Positions 19,239 to 26,359 of a stretch of DNA of 64,000 nt are shown in pieces. This stretch comes from Cellulomonas sp. KH9 (GTDB lineage Bacteria > Actinomycetota > Actinomycetes > Actinomycetales > Cellulomonadaceae). The stretch covers positions 373,909-437,908 of the forward strand of contig NZ_FOSE01000002.1 in NCBI RefSeq assembly GCF_900114185.1, in the 5' to 3' direction. A model generated the notes under the pieces. It saw only the letters and a program-made list of their open reading frames with translations, ran no database searches and had not been told where the DNA came from. The position numbers and the translations under genes are program-made. Every line of letters starts with the position of its first letter. The stretch's first letter is position 1.

Positions 19239-19244
19239 GGCAGG

Positions 19245-20072
19245 ATGTCGGAGGAATCGCCGGACGACGCGCTGGCCGCTGCCGGATACCTGGACGTCCC
19301 GGACGAACAGGGTGGTCGTGCCGCCCGCGGGTGGTGGGACGCCAACGCGGACGAGTACCTCGACGAGCACGGCGCGTTCCTCGGCCCCGCCGACCTGCTG
19401 TGGTGCCCCGAGGGGCTGCGGGAGTCGGAGGCCCACCTGCTCGGCGACGTCCGCGGCGCCCGCGTCCTGGAGCTCGGCGCGGGCGCGGCGCAGGGGACGC
19501 GCTGGCTGCGCACCCAGGGGGGCGCCGACGGGGTCGCGACCGACGTGTCCGCCGGCATGCTCGCCGCGGCACGGCGCCTCGACGCCCGGACGGGCACCCG
19601 GACACCGCTCGTGCAGGCCGACGCCCGGGCCCTGCCGTTCGCGTCCGCGTCGTTCGACGTGGCGTTCACCGCGTTCGGTGCCCTGCCGTTCGTGCCCGAC
19701 ACCGCGCGGGTGCACGCCGAGGTCGCCCGGGTCCTGCGCCCGGGCGGGCGCTGGGTCTTCTCCGTCACCCACCCGGTGCGCTGGGCGTTCCCCGACGACC
19801 CCGGTGAGGGTGGACTCACGGCCACACGCTCCTACTTCGACCGGCGGCCCTACGTGGAGCAGGCCGCCGACGGGCGCGTGCTGTACGCGGAGTACCACCG
19901 GACCCTGGCCGACCACGTGGGTGACGTCGTCGGCGCCGGGCTGGTGGTCGACGGGCTCCTGGAACCGGAGTGGCCCGCGGGCCACGACCGCGTGTGGGGA
20001 GGCTGGGGGCCGGTGCGCGGCGCCCGGTTGCCCGGGACGCTCATCGTGCGGGCGCACCGGCCCCTCGCCTGA
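19245..20072 (+). CDS. Class I SAM-dependent methyltransferase
   Basis: A 275-residue methyltransferase. Motif I, VLELGAGAAQGTRWL (about residues 75-89), binds S-adenosylmethionine. GVATDVSAGMLAAARR carries the acidic residue for the ribose, and FASASFDVAFTAFGALPFV is the post-II segment, followed by EVARVLRPGGRWVFSVTHP. This is the Methyltransf_11 layout, and the target (small molecule or other) is unknown. Homologues with the WWDANADEYLDEHG start are widespread single genes in actinobacteria. It is divergent from the peptide transporter and convergent with actP, with a 4-bp gap. Confidence 0.88.
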   Translation: MSEESPDDALAAAGYLDVPDEQGGRAARGWWDANADEYLDEHGAFLGPADLLWCPEGLRESEAHLLGDVRGARVLELGAGAAQGTRWLRTQGGADGVATDVSAGMLAAARRLDARTGTRTPLVQADARALPFASASFDVAFTAFGALPFVPDTARVHAEVARVLRPGGRWVFSVTHPVRWAFPDDPGEGGLTATRSYFDRRPYVEQAADGRVLYAEYHRTLADHVGDVVGAGLVVDGLLEPEWPAGHDRVWGGWGPVRGARLPGTLIVRAHRPLA

Positions 20073-20076
20073 CCCG

Positions 20077-21738
20077 TCAGTGGCTGGTCGCCTTCTCGGC
20101 GCCGGCCCCGGTGAGCGAGCGCACCTCCATCTCGGCGAACTTCTCGGGGTGCGGCTGCTCCTTCGACAGCAGCGTCCCCACGATCCCCAGCAGGAACGCG
20201 AGCGGGATCGACACGATCCCCGGGTTCTCCAGCGGGAAGATCGCGAAGTCCACCGACGTGTCGCGGATCATCGACAGGCTGTCCCCGGTGACCGGGTCGA
20301 CCTTGCCCGACACGACGGGCGAGAACGCGATGAGCACGATGCACGACACGAGCCCGCCGTACATGCTCCACAGCGCACCGGACGTGTTGAACCGCTTCCA
20401 GAACAGCGAGTACAGGATCGTCGGCAGGTTCGCCGACGCCGCGACCGCGAACGCCAGCGCGACGAGGAACGCCACGTTCTGACCGTTCGCGAAGATCCCG
20501 CCCACGATCGCCAGCGCCCCGATCACCACGACGGTGATGCGCGCGACGCGCACCTCGCCGTCCGGCGCCACCTGGCCCTGCTTGATCACCGACGCGTAGA
20601 TGTCGTGGGCGAACGAGGCGGCAGCCGTGATCGTCAGACCGGCCACGACGGCGAGGATGGTGGCGAACGCCACCGCGGAGATGATGCCGAGCAGGAACAC
20701 CCCGCCCAGCTCGTAGGCGAGCAGCGGGGCCGCGGAGTTCGCCTTGCCCGGCGAGGACATGATCGTCTCCGGCCCGACGAGCGCGCCGGCGCCGTAGCCG
20801 AGCACGAGCGTGAACAGGTAGAAGATCCCGATCAGCCAGATCGCCCACACCACCGAGCGCCGCGCCTCCTTGGCGGACGGCACGGTGTAGAAGCGCATGA
20901 GGACGTGCGGCAGGCCGGCGGTCCCGAGCACGAGCGCCAGCGCGAGGGACAGGAAGTTCAGCTGCGTGAGCGCCGTCGCCCCGTACTGCCGACCGGGCTC
21001 CACGAGCGTCTCGCCGCCCTCGCCCGCGGCGTCGATCGCGCCCTGCAGCACCGCCGACAGGTCGAAGCCGAACCGCGCGAGGACCCAGATCGTCATGAGC
21101 CCTGCGCCGGCGATCAGCAGGATCGCCTTGATGATCTGCACCCACGTGGTGCCCTTCATGCCCCCGACGAGCACGTAGAGGATCATCAGCGCGCCGACGA
21201 CGGCGATCACGAGCGCCTGCCCGGCCACCCCGTCGATGCCCAGCAGCAGGGCCACCAGGCCACCCGCCCCCGCCATCTGCGCCAGCAGGTAGAAGAACAC
21301 GACGGCGAGCGTCGACAGCGCCGCGGCGAGGCGCACCGGGCGCTGCTTCAGCCGGAACGACAGCACGTCGGCCATCGTGAAGCGCCCCGTGTTGCGCAGC
21401 AGCTCGGCCACCAGCAGGAGCGCGACGAGCCACGCGACGAGGAAGCCGATCGAGTACAGGAAGCCGTCGTACCCGTAGATGGCGATGGCACCGCAGATCC
21501 CCAGGAACGAGGCCGCCGACAGGTAGTCGCCGGCGATCGCCGTCCCGTTCTGCGGACCCGTGAAGGACCGCCCGGCCGCGTAGTAGTCCGCGGCGCTCTT
21601 GTTGTTGCGGGAAGCCCGGAACACGATCACCAGGGTCACCAGCACGAACGCCCCGAAGATCGCGATGTTGACGACGGGGTCGCCGACCTGGCCGCCGGCG
21701 GCGGCAGCGGCGACCACGGGTGCGCCGACGGCGATCAT
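20077..21738 (-). CDS. actP: Cation/acetate symporter, SSS family
   Basis: A 553-residue sodium:solute symporter with about 13 membrane segments. Segments typical of ActP are ADYYAAGRSFTGPQNGTAIAG, split here as an N-terminal RSFTGPQNGTAIAGDYLSAA, then YVLVGGMKGTTWVQIIKAIL, GLPHVLMRFYTVPSAKEAR and ASFAHDIYASVIKQG. GLPHVLMRF is diagnostic of the acetate/pyruvate symporter branch. It should import acetate or similar monocarboxylates. The ATG overlaps the DUF485 stop (ATGA). The C-terminal tail TGAGAEKATSH is cytosolic. The monocarboxylate range beyond acetate cannot be judged. Confidence 0.93.
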   Translation of the reverse strand: MIAVGAPVVAAAAAGGQVGDPVVNIAIFGAFVLVTLVIVFRASRNNKSAADYYAAGRSFTGPQNGTAIAGDYLSAASFLGICGAIAIYGYDGFLYSIGFLVAWLVALLLVAELLRNTGRFTMADVLSFRLKQRPVRLAAALSTLAVVFFYLLAQMAGAGGLVALLLGIDGVAGQALVIAVVGALMILYVLVGGMKGTTWVQIIKAILLIAGAGLMTIWVLARFGFDLSAVLQGAIDAAGEGGETLVEPGRQYGATALTQLNFLSLALALVLGTAGLPHVLMRFYTVPSAKEARRSVVWAIWLIGIFYLFTLVLGYGAGALVGPETIMSSPGKANSAAPLLAYELGGVFLLGIISAVAFATILAVVAGLTITAAASFAHDIYASVIKQGQVAPDGEVRVARITVVVIGALAIVGGIFANGQNVAFLVALAFAVAASANLPTILYSLFWKRFNTSGALWSMYGGLVSCIVLIAFSPVVSGKVDPVTGDSLSMIRDTSVDFAIFPLENPGIVSIPLAFLLGIVGTLLSKEQPHPEKFAEMEVRSLTGAGAEKATSH

Positions 21739-22106
21739 GCGCGGCTCCCGTCGGACGGGCGGGCCGGGGCAGAGCCCTCGATGAGGGCCCCGGACTCGAT
21801 GTGCTCACGGAGGTTCTCCGCGACCGCGTCCTGCTTCTGGTTGGCCCAGCGCGCGTAGGCCATGGTGATGGCGAACGTCGAGACGAACTGCCCGAGCCCG
21901 AAGAGCAGCCCCACCGTGATCGTGCCGACGACCCGCTGGCTCATGAACCCGTGCGCGTAGTTGGCGAGCAGGACGTACAGGAAGTACCACGCCAGGAACA
22001 GCGCGGTCATCGGGAACACGAAGTTGCGGAACCTGCGTCGCAGGTCCTGGAACTCCGGGGATCGTTGAACGCGCTGGTAGTCGGTCTCCGTCTGACTCTG
22101 CGACAC
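21735..22106 (-). CDS. DUF485 membrane protein, partner of the acetate symporter
   Basis: A 123-residue protein with two membrane segments (about residues 28-48 and 63-83) and a short cytosolic N-terminus containing FQDLRRRFRNFVFPMTALFL, the DUF485 (YjcH) signature. YjcH-type genes precede actP in many bacteria and are thought to assist the symporter. GTG 22106 is chosen because GGAGG lies about 6 nt upstream; the frame stays open to 22235, but that stretch has no start site and no family similarity. It is translationally coupled to actP by the 4-bp overlap. Confidence 0.9.
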   Translation of the reverse strand: MSQSQTETDYQRVQRSPEFQDLRRRFRNFVFPMTALFLAWYFLYVLLANYAHGFMSQRVVGTITVGLLFGLGQFVSTFAITMAYARWANQKQDAVAENLREHIESGALIEGSAPARPSDGSRA

Positions 22107-22211
22107 GTGCACCTCCGCTGGCCCGGGCGGCCCCGTCGCCGCCAGGTGGACCACTGTGGCGTACATCACCCCACGGAATCCAGACATCGCGGCACGAAAC
22201 TTCGCCCGCGT

Positions 22212-22226
22212 GTCGCGGACCGCGAC
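22212..22226. repeat. 15-bp inverted repeat upstream of the DUF485-actP operon
   Basis: GTCGCGG-A-CCGCGAC, a perfect palindrome around one base, in the 171-bp gap between polA and the DUF485 gene. It could be an operator for the acetate operon (106 bp upstream of its start) or part of the polA terminator. A nearby GACGGGC/GCCCGTC pair (22253-22277) fits a polA terminator better. Confidence 0.4.
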
Positions 22227-22277
22227 GCGTGTCACACGGAACGGTGACCGGACGGGCTCCTGGGGCGGGCCGGCCCG

Positions 22278-25004
22278 TCAGTGCCCGGCGGCGTGCCAGC
22301 TGGCCCCGACGCCGACCGAGACGTCCAGCGGGACGTCCAGCGGACCGTCGGGCAGGCCGTCCCCGGCCCGGCCCATCTGGTCGCGCACGAGCTCCTCCAC
22401 CTCGCCCCGCTCCCCCGCCGCGACCTCCAGCACGAGCTCGTCGTGCACCTGCAGGAGCAGCCGTGAGCGGAGCCCGCGTCGCCCGAGCTCGCCGTCGACC
22501 CCGAGCATCGCGACCTTGATGAGGTCGGCCGCGCTGCCCTGGATCGGCGCGTTGAGCGCCATCCGCTCCGCGGTCTCGCGGCGCTGCCGGTTGTCGCTCG
22601 TGAGGTCCGGCAGGTAGCGGCGGCGCCCCAGGACGGTCGCCGTGTAGCCCGTCGCCCGGGCCCGGTCCACGACGCTGGTCAGGTAGTCGCGCACCCCGCC
22701 GAACCGCTCGAAGTAGTCGGCCATCAGCGCGGACGCCTCGGACACCTCGACGGACAGCTGCTGGGACAGGCCGTACGCGGACAGCCCGTACGCCAGGCCG
22801 TAGCTCATCGCCTTGATCTTCGAGCGCATCGCGGGCGTGACCTCGTCCGTCGGCACGCCGAAGACGCGGGAACCGACGTAGCTGTGCAGGTCCTCCCCGG
22901 AGCGGAAGGCCTCGATCAGCCCCTCGTCACCGGACAGGTGCGCCATGATGCGCATCTCGATCTGCGAGTAGTCGGCCGTCAGCAGGGTGTCGTACCCCGG
23001 TCCGACGACGAACGTGCGCCGGATCTGGCGTCCGGCATCGGTCCGGATCGGGATGTTCTGGAGGTTGGGGTCCGCCGACGAGAGCCGGCCGGTCGCCGCG
23101 ATGGTCTGCTGGAACGTCGTGTGGATGCGGCCGTCGTCGCCGACGGAGCGCAGCAGCCCCTCGACCGTCTGCCGCAGCCGGATGGCGTCGCGGTGCGCCA
23201 GGAGGTGCTCGAGGAACGGGTGCCCGGTGCGGGCGAACAGGTCGGTGAGGGACGCGGCGTCCGTCGTCCAGCCGGTCTTGATGCGCTTCGTCTTCGGCAT
23301 CCCCAGCTGGTCGAACAGCACCTCCTGGAGCTGCTTGGGCGACCCGAGGTTCACCTCGCGCCCGATGACGGCGTAGGCCTCCGCCGCCGCGTCCTGCACC
23401 TGCGCGTCGAACTCCCGCTCCAGCGAGGCGAGGTCCTCGCGGTCCACCGCGATCCCGGTGCGCTCCATGCGGGCCAGCACGTCCTGCAGGGGCAGCTCGA
23501 TGTCCGACAGGAGCATCCCCGCGCCCCGGTCGGCGACCTCGCCCCCGAGGACGTCGACGAGGTCCCGCACCGCGGCGGCGCGCACGGCTGCCCGACGCCC
23601 CTCGTCCGCACCGTCCACCTCCAGGTCGAGCGCCCCCTGGCCGGCCGAGGAGTCGTCCGCCGCGACGAGCTCGCGGTGCAGGTAGCCGATCGCGAGGTCG
23701 GACAGGTCGTACGCACGGCGGTCGGGCTGGCACAGGTACGCCGCGAGCTCGGTGTCGAAGGTGACACCGCGCAGCGGCAGGCCACGACCCTCCAGCGCGT
23801 GCCACGCCTCCTTCGCGGCGTGCAGCGCCTTGTGACGCGCCGGGTCCGCCAGCCAGGCCGCGAGCGCGGCGTCGTCCACCGGGTCGATGGCCGTGAGGTC
23901 GTAGGCGACGGCCTGCCCGTCGCCGTCGGCGATCGCCACGCCCCAGGCGTCGCCCCGCGCCGGGGCACCGGTCCCCCGGACGTCGAGCCCCAGGACGTCG
24001 TCGGCGCGCGCGGCGAGCCAGGCACCCAGGCCGCCGACGCCGGTCTCGACCAGGTCGAGCGCCGCGGCGGTGGCGACGCGCTCGTCACGGGTCTCGTCGG
24101 GCAGCATCGCGAACAGGCGGTCGCGCAGCGTCCGGAACTCCAGGCCGTCGAGGATCTCGTGCAGCGCGGCCCGGTCCCAGGGGCGGACGGCGAGGTCCTC
24201 GGGGCCGACGGGCAGCTCGAGGTCGTCGAGCAGGTGGTTGAGCTCACGGTTGAGGGCGACCTGCTCGAGGTTCGCACGCAGCGACTCCCCCGCCTTGCCG
24301 GTGATCCGCTCCGCGTGGGCGAGCACGCCGGCCAGCCCGTCGTACTGGCCGATCCACTTGGCGGCGGTCTTGGGTCCGACGCCCGGGACGCCCGGGAGGT
24401 TGTCGCTCGTCTCGCCCACGAGCGCCGCCAGGTCCGGGTAGCGGGCGGGCGGCACGCCGTACTTCGCCTCGACCGCCTCCGGCGTCATGCGCGCCATCTC
24501 GGACACCCCGCGCACCGGGTAGAGCACGGTGACGGTCGGGCCGACGAGCTGGAACGAGTCCCGGTCGCCCGAGCAGATCGCCACGTGCATGCCCTGGTCG
24601 CGCGCCTGCGCGGTCAGGGTGGCGAGGATGTCGTCCGCCTCGAACCCGGGCTTCTCCAGCACCTGCACGTGCATCGTCGCGAGCAGGTCCTTGATGATGT
24701 CGACCTGACCGCGGAACGGCTCGGGCGTGGCGGCGCGGTTGCCCTTGTACGACTCCAGCCGCTCCGTGCGGAACGTCGTCCGGCCGGCGTCGAACGCGAC
24801 CGCGACGTGCGTCGGCTCCTCGTCCCGCAGCAGGTTGGCGAGCATCGAGGTGAACCCGAACACGGCGTTGGTCGGCTGGCCCGTCGAGGTGGCGAAGTTC
24901 TCCACCGGCAGCGCGTAGAACGCGCGGTACGCCATCGAGTGACCGTCGATGAGGAGCAGTCGCGGGGTCGTCGAACCGGTGGTCGTTGGCTGGTCGGCAC
25001 TCAC
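22278..25004 (-). CDS. polA: DNA polymerase I
   Basis: A 908-residue Pol I for gap filling and primer removal. The 5'-3' exonuclease domain (about 15-305) has LLLIDGHSMAYRAFYALP and GETSDNLPGVPGVGPKTAA. The 3'-5' exonuclease-like region (about 330-500) lacks the DxE metal motif (GLDVRG at the expected place), so proofreading is probably absent. The polymerase motifs are LLTADYSQIEMRIMAHLSG (A), KIKAMSYGLAYGLSAYGL (B) and LLLQVHDELVLEV (C). Motif B has Tyr where E. coli has Phe762, as in mycobacteria. I chose GTG 25004: TAGGTT sits 7 nt upstream and no ribosome site is seen. ATG 25025 is also in frame, but it would overlap the divergent gene. Confidence 0.96.
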   Translation of the reverse strand: MSADQPTTTGSTTPRLLLIDGHSMAYRAFYALPVENFATSTGQPTNAVFGFTSMLANLLRDEEPTHVAVAFDAGRTTFRTERLESYKGNRAATPEPFRGQVDIIKDLLATMHVQVLEKPGFEADDILATLTAQARDQGMHVAICSGDRDSFQLVGPTVTVLYPVRGVSEMARMTPEAVEAKYGVPPARYPDLAALVGETSDNLPGVPGVGPKTAAKWIGQYDGLAGVLAHAERITGKAGESLRANLEQVALNRELNHLLDDLELPVGPEDLAVRPWDRAALHEILDGLEFRTLRDRLFAMLPDETRDERVATAAALDLVETGVGGLGAWLAARADDVLGLDVRGTGAPARGDAWGVAIADGDGQAVAYDLTAIDPVDDAALAAWLADPARHKALHAAKEAWHALEGRGLPLRGVTFDTELAAYLCQPDRRAYDLSDLAIGYLHRELVAADDSSAGQGALDLEVDGADEGRRAAVRAAAVRDLVDVLGGEVADRGAGMLLSDIELPLQDVLARMERTGIAVDREDLASLEREFDAQVQDAAAEAYAVIGREVNLGSPKQLQEVLFDQLGMPKTKRIKTGWTTDAASLTDLFARTGHPFLEHLLAHRDAIRLRQTVEGLLRSVGDDGRIHTTFQQTIAATGRLSSADPNLQNIPIRTDAGRQIRRTFVVGPGYDTLLTADYSQIEMRIMAHLSGDEGLIEAFRSGEDLHSYVGSRVFGVPTDEVTPAMRSKIKAMSYGLAYGLSAYGLSQQLSVEVSEASALMADYFERFGGVRDYLTSVVDRARATGYTATVLGRRRYLPDLTSDNRQRRETAERMALNAPIQGSAADLIKVAMLGVDGELGRRGLRSRLLLQVHDELVLEVAAGERGEVEELVRDQMGRAGDGLPDGPLDVPLDVSVGVGASWHAAGH

Positions 25005-25010
25005 GGGTGC

Positions 25011-25017
25011 CAACCTA
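25011..25017. promoter_or_regulatory. Overlapping opposed -10 elements for polA and thioesterase
   Basis: TAGGTT (minus strand, 25017-25012) lies 7 nt from polA GTG 25004. CAACCT (plus strand, 25011-25016) lies 7 nt from ATG 25024. The two elements share five base pairs. Neither gene has a Shine-Dalgarno. If both are real, the promoters exclude each other and both mRNAs are leaderless. Confidence 0.5.
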
Positions 25018-25023
25018 TCTGCC

Positions 25024-25428
25024 ATGTCCGACAACCCCTTCGTCCTCCCGCCGACCGTCGACACCCTCCTGCACCGCATGGGCATCGAGATCACGCACGT
25101 CGACGCGGACGGCGCGACCGGCACCATGCCGGTCGCCGGCAACACCCAGCCCTACGGCCTGCTGCACGGGGGCGCGTCGGCGGTGCTGGCCGAGACGCTG
25201 GGTTCGCTGGCCGCGACGGCCCACGCCGGCGTCGGCCGGGCGGCGGTCGGCATCGAGCTCAACGCCACGCACCACCGGTCCGCGCGTGCCGGCACCGTCA
25301 CCGGCACGGCACGCGCCCTGCACCGCGGTCGGTCGCTGGCGACCTACGAGGTCGTCGTGGAGGACGACGAGGGTCGCCGGCTCTGCACCGCGCGCCTGAC
25401 CTGCATGCTCATCGACGCCCCGGCCTGA
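25024..25428 (+). CDS. PaaI-type hotdog-fold thioesterase
   Basis: A 134-residue single hotdog domain of the PaaI/YdiI type. The signature YGLLHGGASAVLAETLGSLA (about residues 40-59) holds the HGG turn and the catalytic acidic residue; VGIELNATHHRSARAGTVTG follows. It hydrolyses acyl- or aroyl-CoA thioesters. A thioesterase beside polA on the opposite strand is common in actinobacteria. Only 19 bp separate it from polA GTG 25004. Its last 85 bp overlap the end of the acetyltransferase gene on the other strand. The true substrate is unknown. Confidence 0.88.
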   Translation: MSDNPFVLPPTVDTLLHRMGIEITHVDADGATGTMPVAGNTQPYGLLHGGASAVLAETLGSLAATAHAGVGRAAVGIELNATHHRSARAGTVTGTARALHRGRSLATYEVVVEDDEGRRLCTARLTCMLIDAPA

Positions 25429-26024
25429 CGGGCTCGCTCGTCGTCCCCGGCGGCCCGGGCACGGGCCCGGCGCCGCCGCTCGATGAGGTCCTCGAGGCCC
25501 CGGGGTGCCGGGCGACGCGCCGTCACCGGCACGTCCTGCGCCAGCCGTCGCTGCAGGGCGGGGGTGCTGACGACGCGGTGCGCGGCCACGGGGGCGAACC
25601 CGAGCCGGGCCAGGAAGCGCTGCATGCCGCGCGACCCCGGCAGGGGCGCCGCGTACACGTCGGTCGCGCCCGCGGCCTCGGCGACCTCCGCAGCCGCCTG
25701 GAGCATCGCGTGGCCCAGGCCACGACGGCGGGACTGCGGCCGGACGTACACGGCGTCCAGGCTGAGGACCGTCGCGTCGGACAGCAGACCGGGCCCGAGC
25801 AGCCGGCACAGGGTCAGCCCCGCGGTCTCGCCGTCGCACGTCGCGACCAGCACGAGCCCGTCCTGCACCGAACCGAGCACGGAGAGGTGCGCGCGCAGGC
25901 GCTCACGGTCGTCGGAGCAGAGCTGGCGACCCAGGCCGGACTCGTTCCGCGCCTGGAGGCAGAGATCGACGAGATCCTCGATGTCCGTGGACGAGGCGGG
26001 TCGGACGTGCACACCTGGCCGCAC
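25344..26024 (-). CDS. GNAT family N-acetyltransferase
   Basis: A 226-residue GNAT-fold protein. The acetyl-CoA loop region is LDAVYVRPQSRRRGLGHAML (RRRGLGxAML, about residues 95-114), followed by the amphipathic helix QAAAEVAEAAGATDVYA and GMQRFLARLGFAPVAAHRV. The acceptor is unknown; the fold is used for protein N-termini, small amines and antibiotics. GTG 26024 is preferred because GGGAGG lies 6 nt upstream. The C-terminal 60 residues are Arg/Ser-rich and low-complexity, and their codons lie antisense to the thioesterase end, so the tail may be under little selection. Confidence 0.82.
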   Translation of the reverse strand: MRPGVHVRPASSTDIEDLVDLCLQARNESGLGRQLCSDDRERLRAHLSVLGSVQDGLVLVATCDGETAGLTLCRLLGPGLLSDATVLSLDAVYVRPQSRRRGLGHAMLQAAAEVAEAAGATDVYAAPLPGSRGMQRFLARLGFAPVAAHRVVSTPALQRRLAQDVPVTARRPAPRGLEDLIERRRRARARAAGDDERARQAGASMSMQVRRAVQSRRPSSSSTTTS

Positions 26025-26359
26025 TGCGGGCCTCCCGGGACGAGGTCGTGACTCCCGGCGCACCGTCCCCCGGCCCGTGCGCCCTGCACCGATCATGGCC
26101 CACCGGACGACGTCTGCCTAGGGGGAGCATCCACCCCGACCCGGTGAAACCGGACGAACCCACCGGGGTCGAGGGGCGGCGCCCCACCCTCCGGCCTACC
26201 GATCGGTCGCGATTGCCTACCGATCGGTAGGCAACCCTCGCGCATACGTAATGAACAGGACACAATCCCTCCCTATCGTCTGCTGACCGTGGGCGAGGGC
26301 CCATCCCACCGTGCGGCGCCCCGGCGTCAGCGCCCGACCCACCAGGACGGAGGTCAGAC
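26025..26359. other. Intergenic region between the acetyltransferase and the liv operon
   Basis: This 335-bp divergent gap holds the two palindromic operator sites (26195-26232). Past them is a less GC-rich stretch (26240-26280) with CATACGTAATGAACAGGACA and a TATCGT at 26274-26279, the likely promoter of the transport operon. A -35-like ATGAAC lies 17 bp before TATCGT. The half next to the acetyltransferase shows nothing further. No small gene is apparent. Confidence 0.6.
26195..26232. promoter_or_regulatory. Double palindromic operator upstream of the liv operon
   Basis: GCCTACCGATCGGTAGGC (26215-26232) is a perfect 18-bp palindrome. A second copy, CCTACCGATCGGT (26195-26207), shares 13 bp. 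The centres are 21 bp apart, two helical turns, so two dimers would bind on the same face. The size and symmetry fit a TetR-type or similar repressor. No regulator gene lies next to it in this window. The site is 128 bp upstream of livH and just upstream of the likely promoter. Confidence 0.8.

Noticed and set aside
19183..21858. A plus-strand frame through the methyltransferase and across actP
   Set aside because: It is out of frame with the methyltransferase and antisense to the symporter; no recognisable protein.
22107..22235. An N-terminal extension of the DUF485 protein
   Set aside because: The frame is open, but GGAGG sits just before GTG 22106 and similarity begins there.
26195..26232. 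Palindromes as ends of an insertion sequence or a recombination site
   Set aside because: There is no transposase or integrase nearby, no target duplication, and the 21-bp centre spacing fits paired operators.
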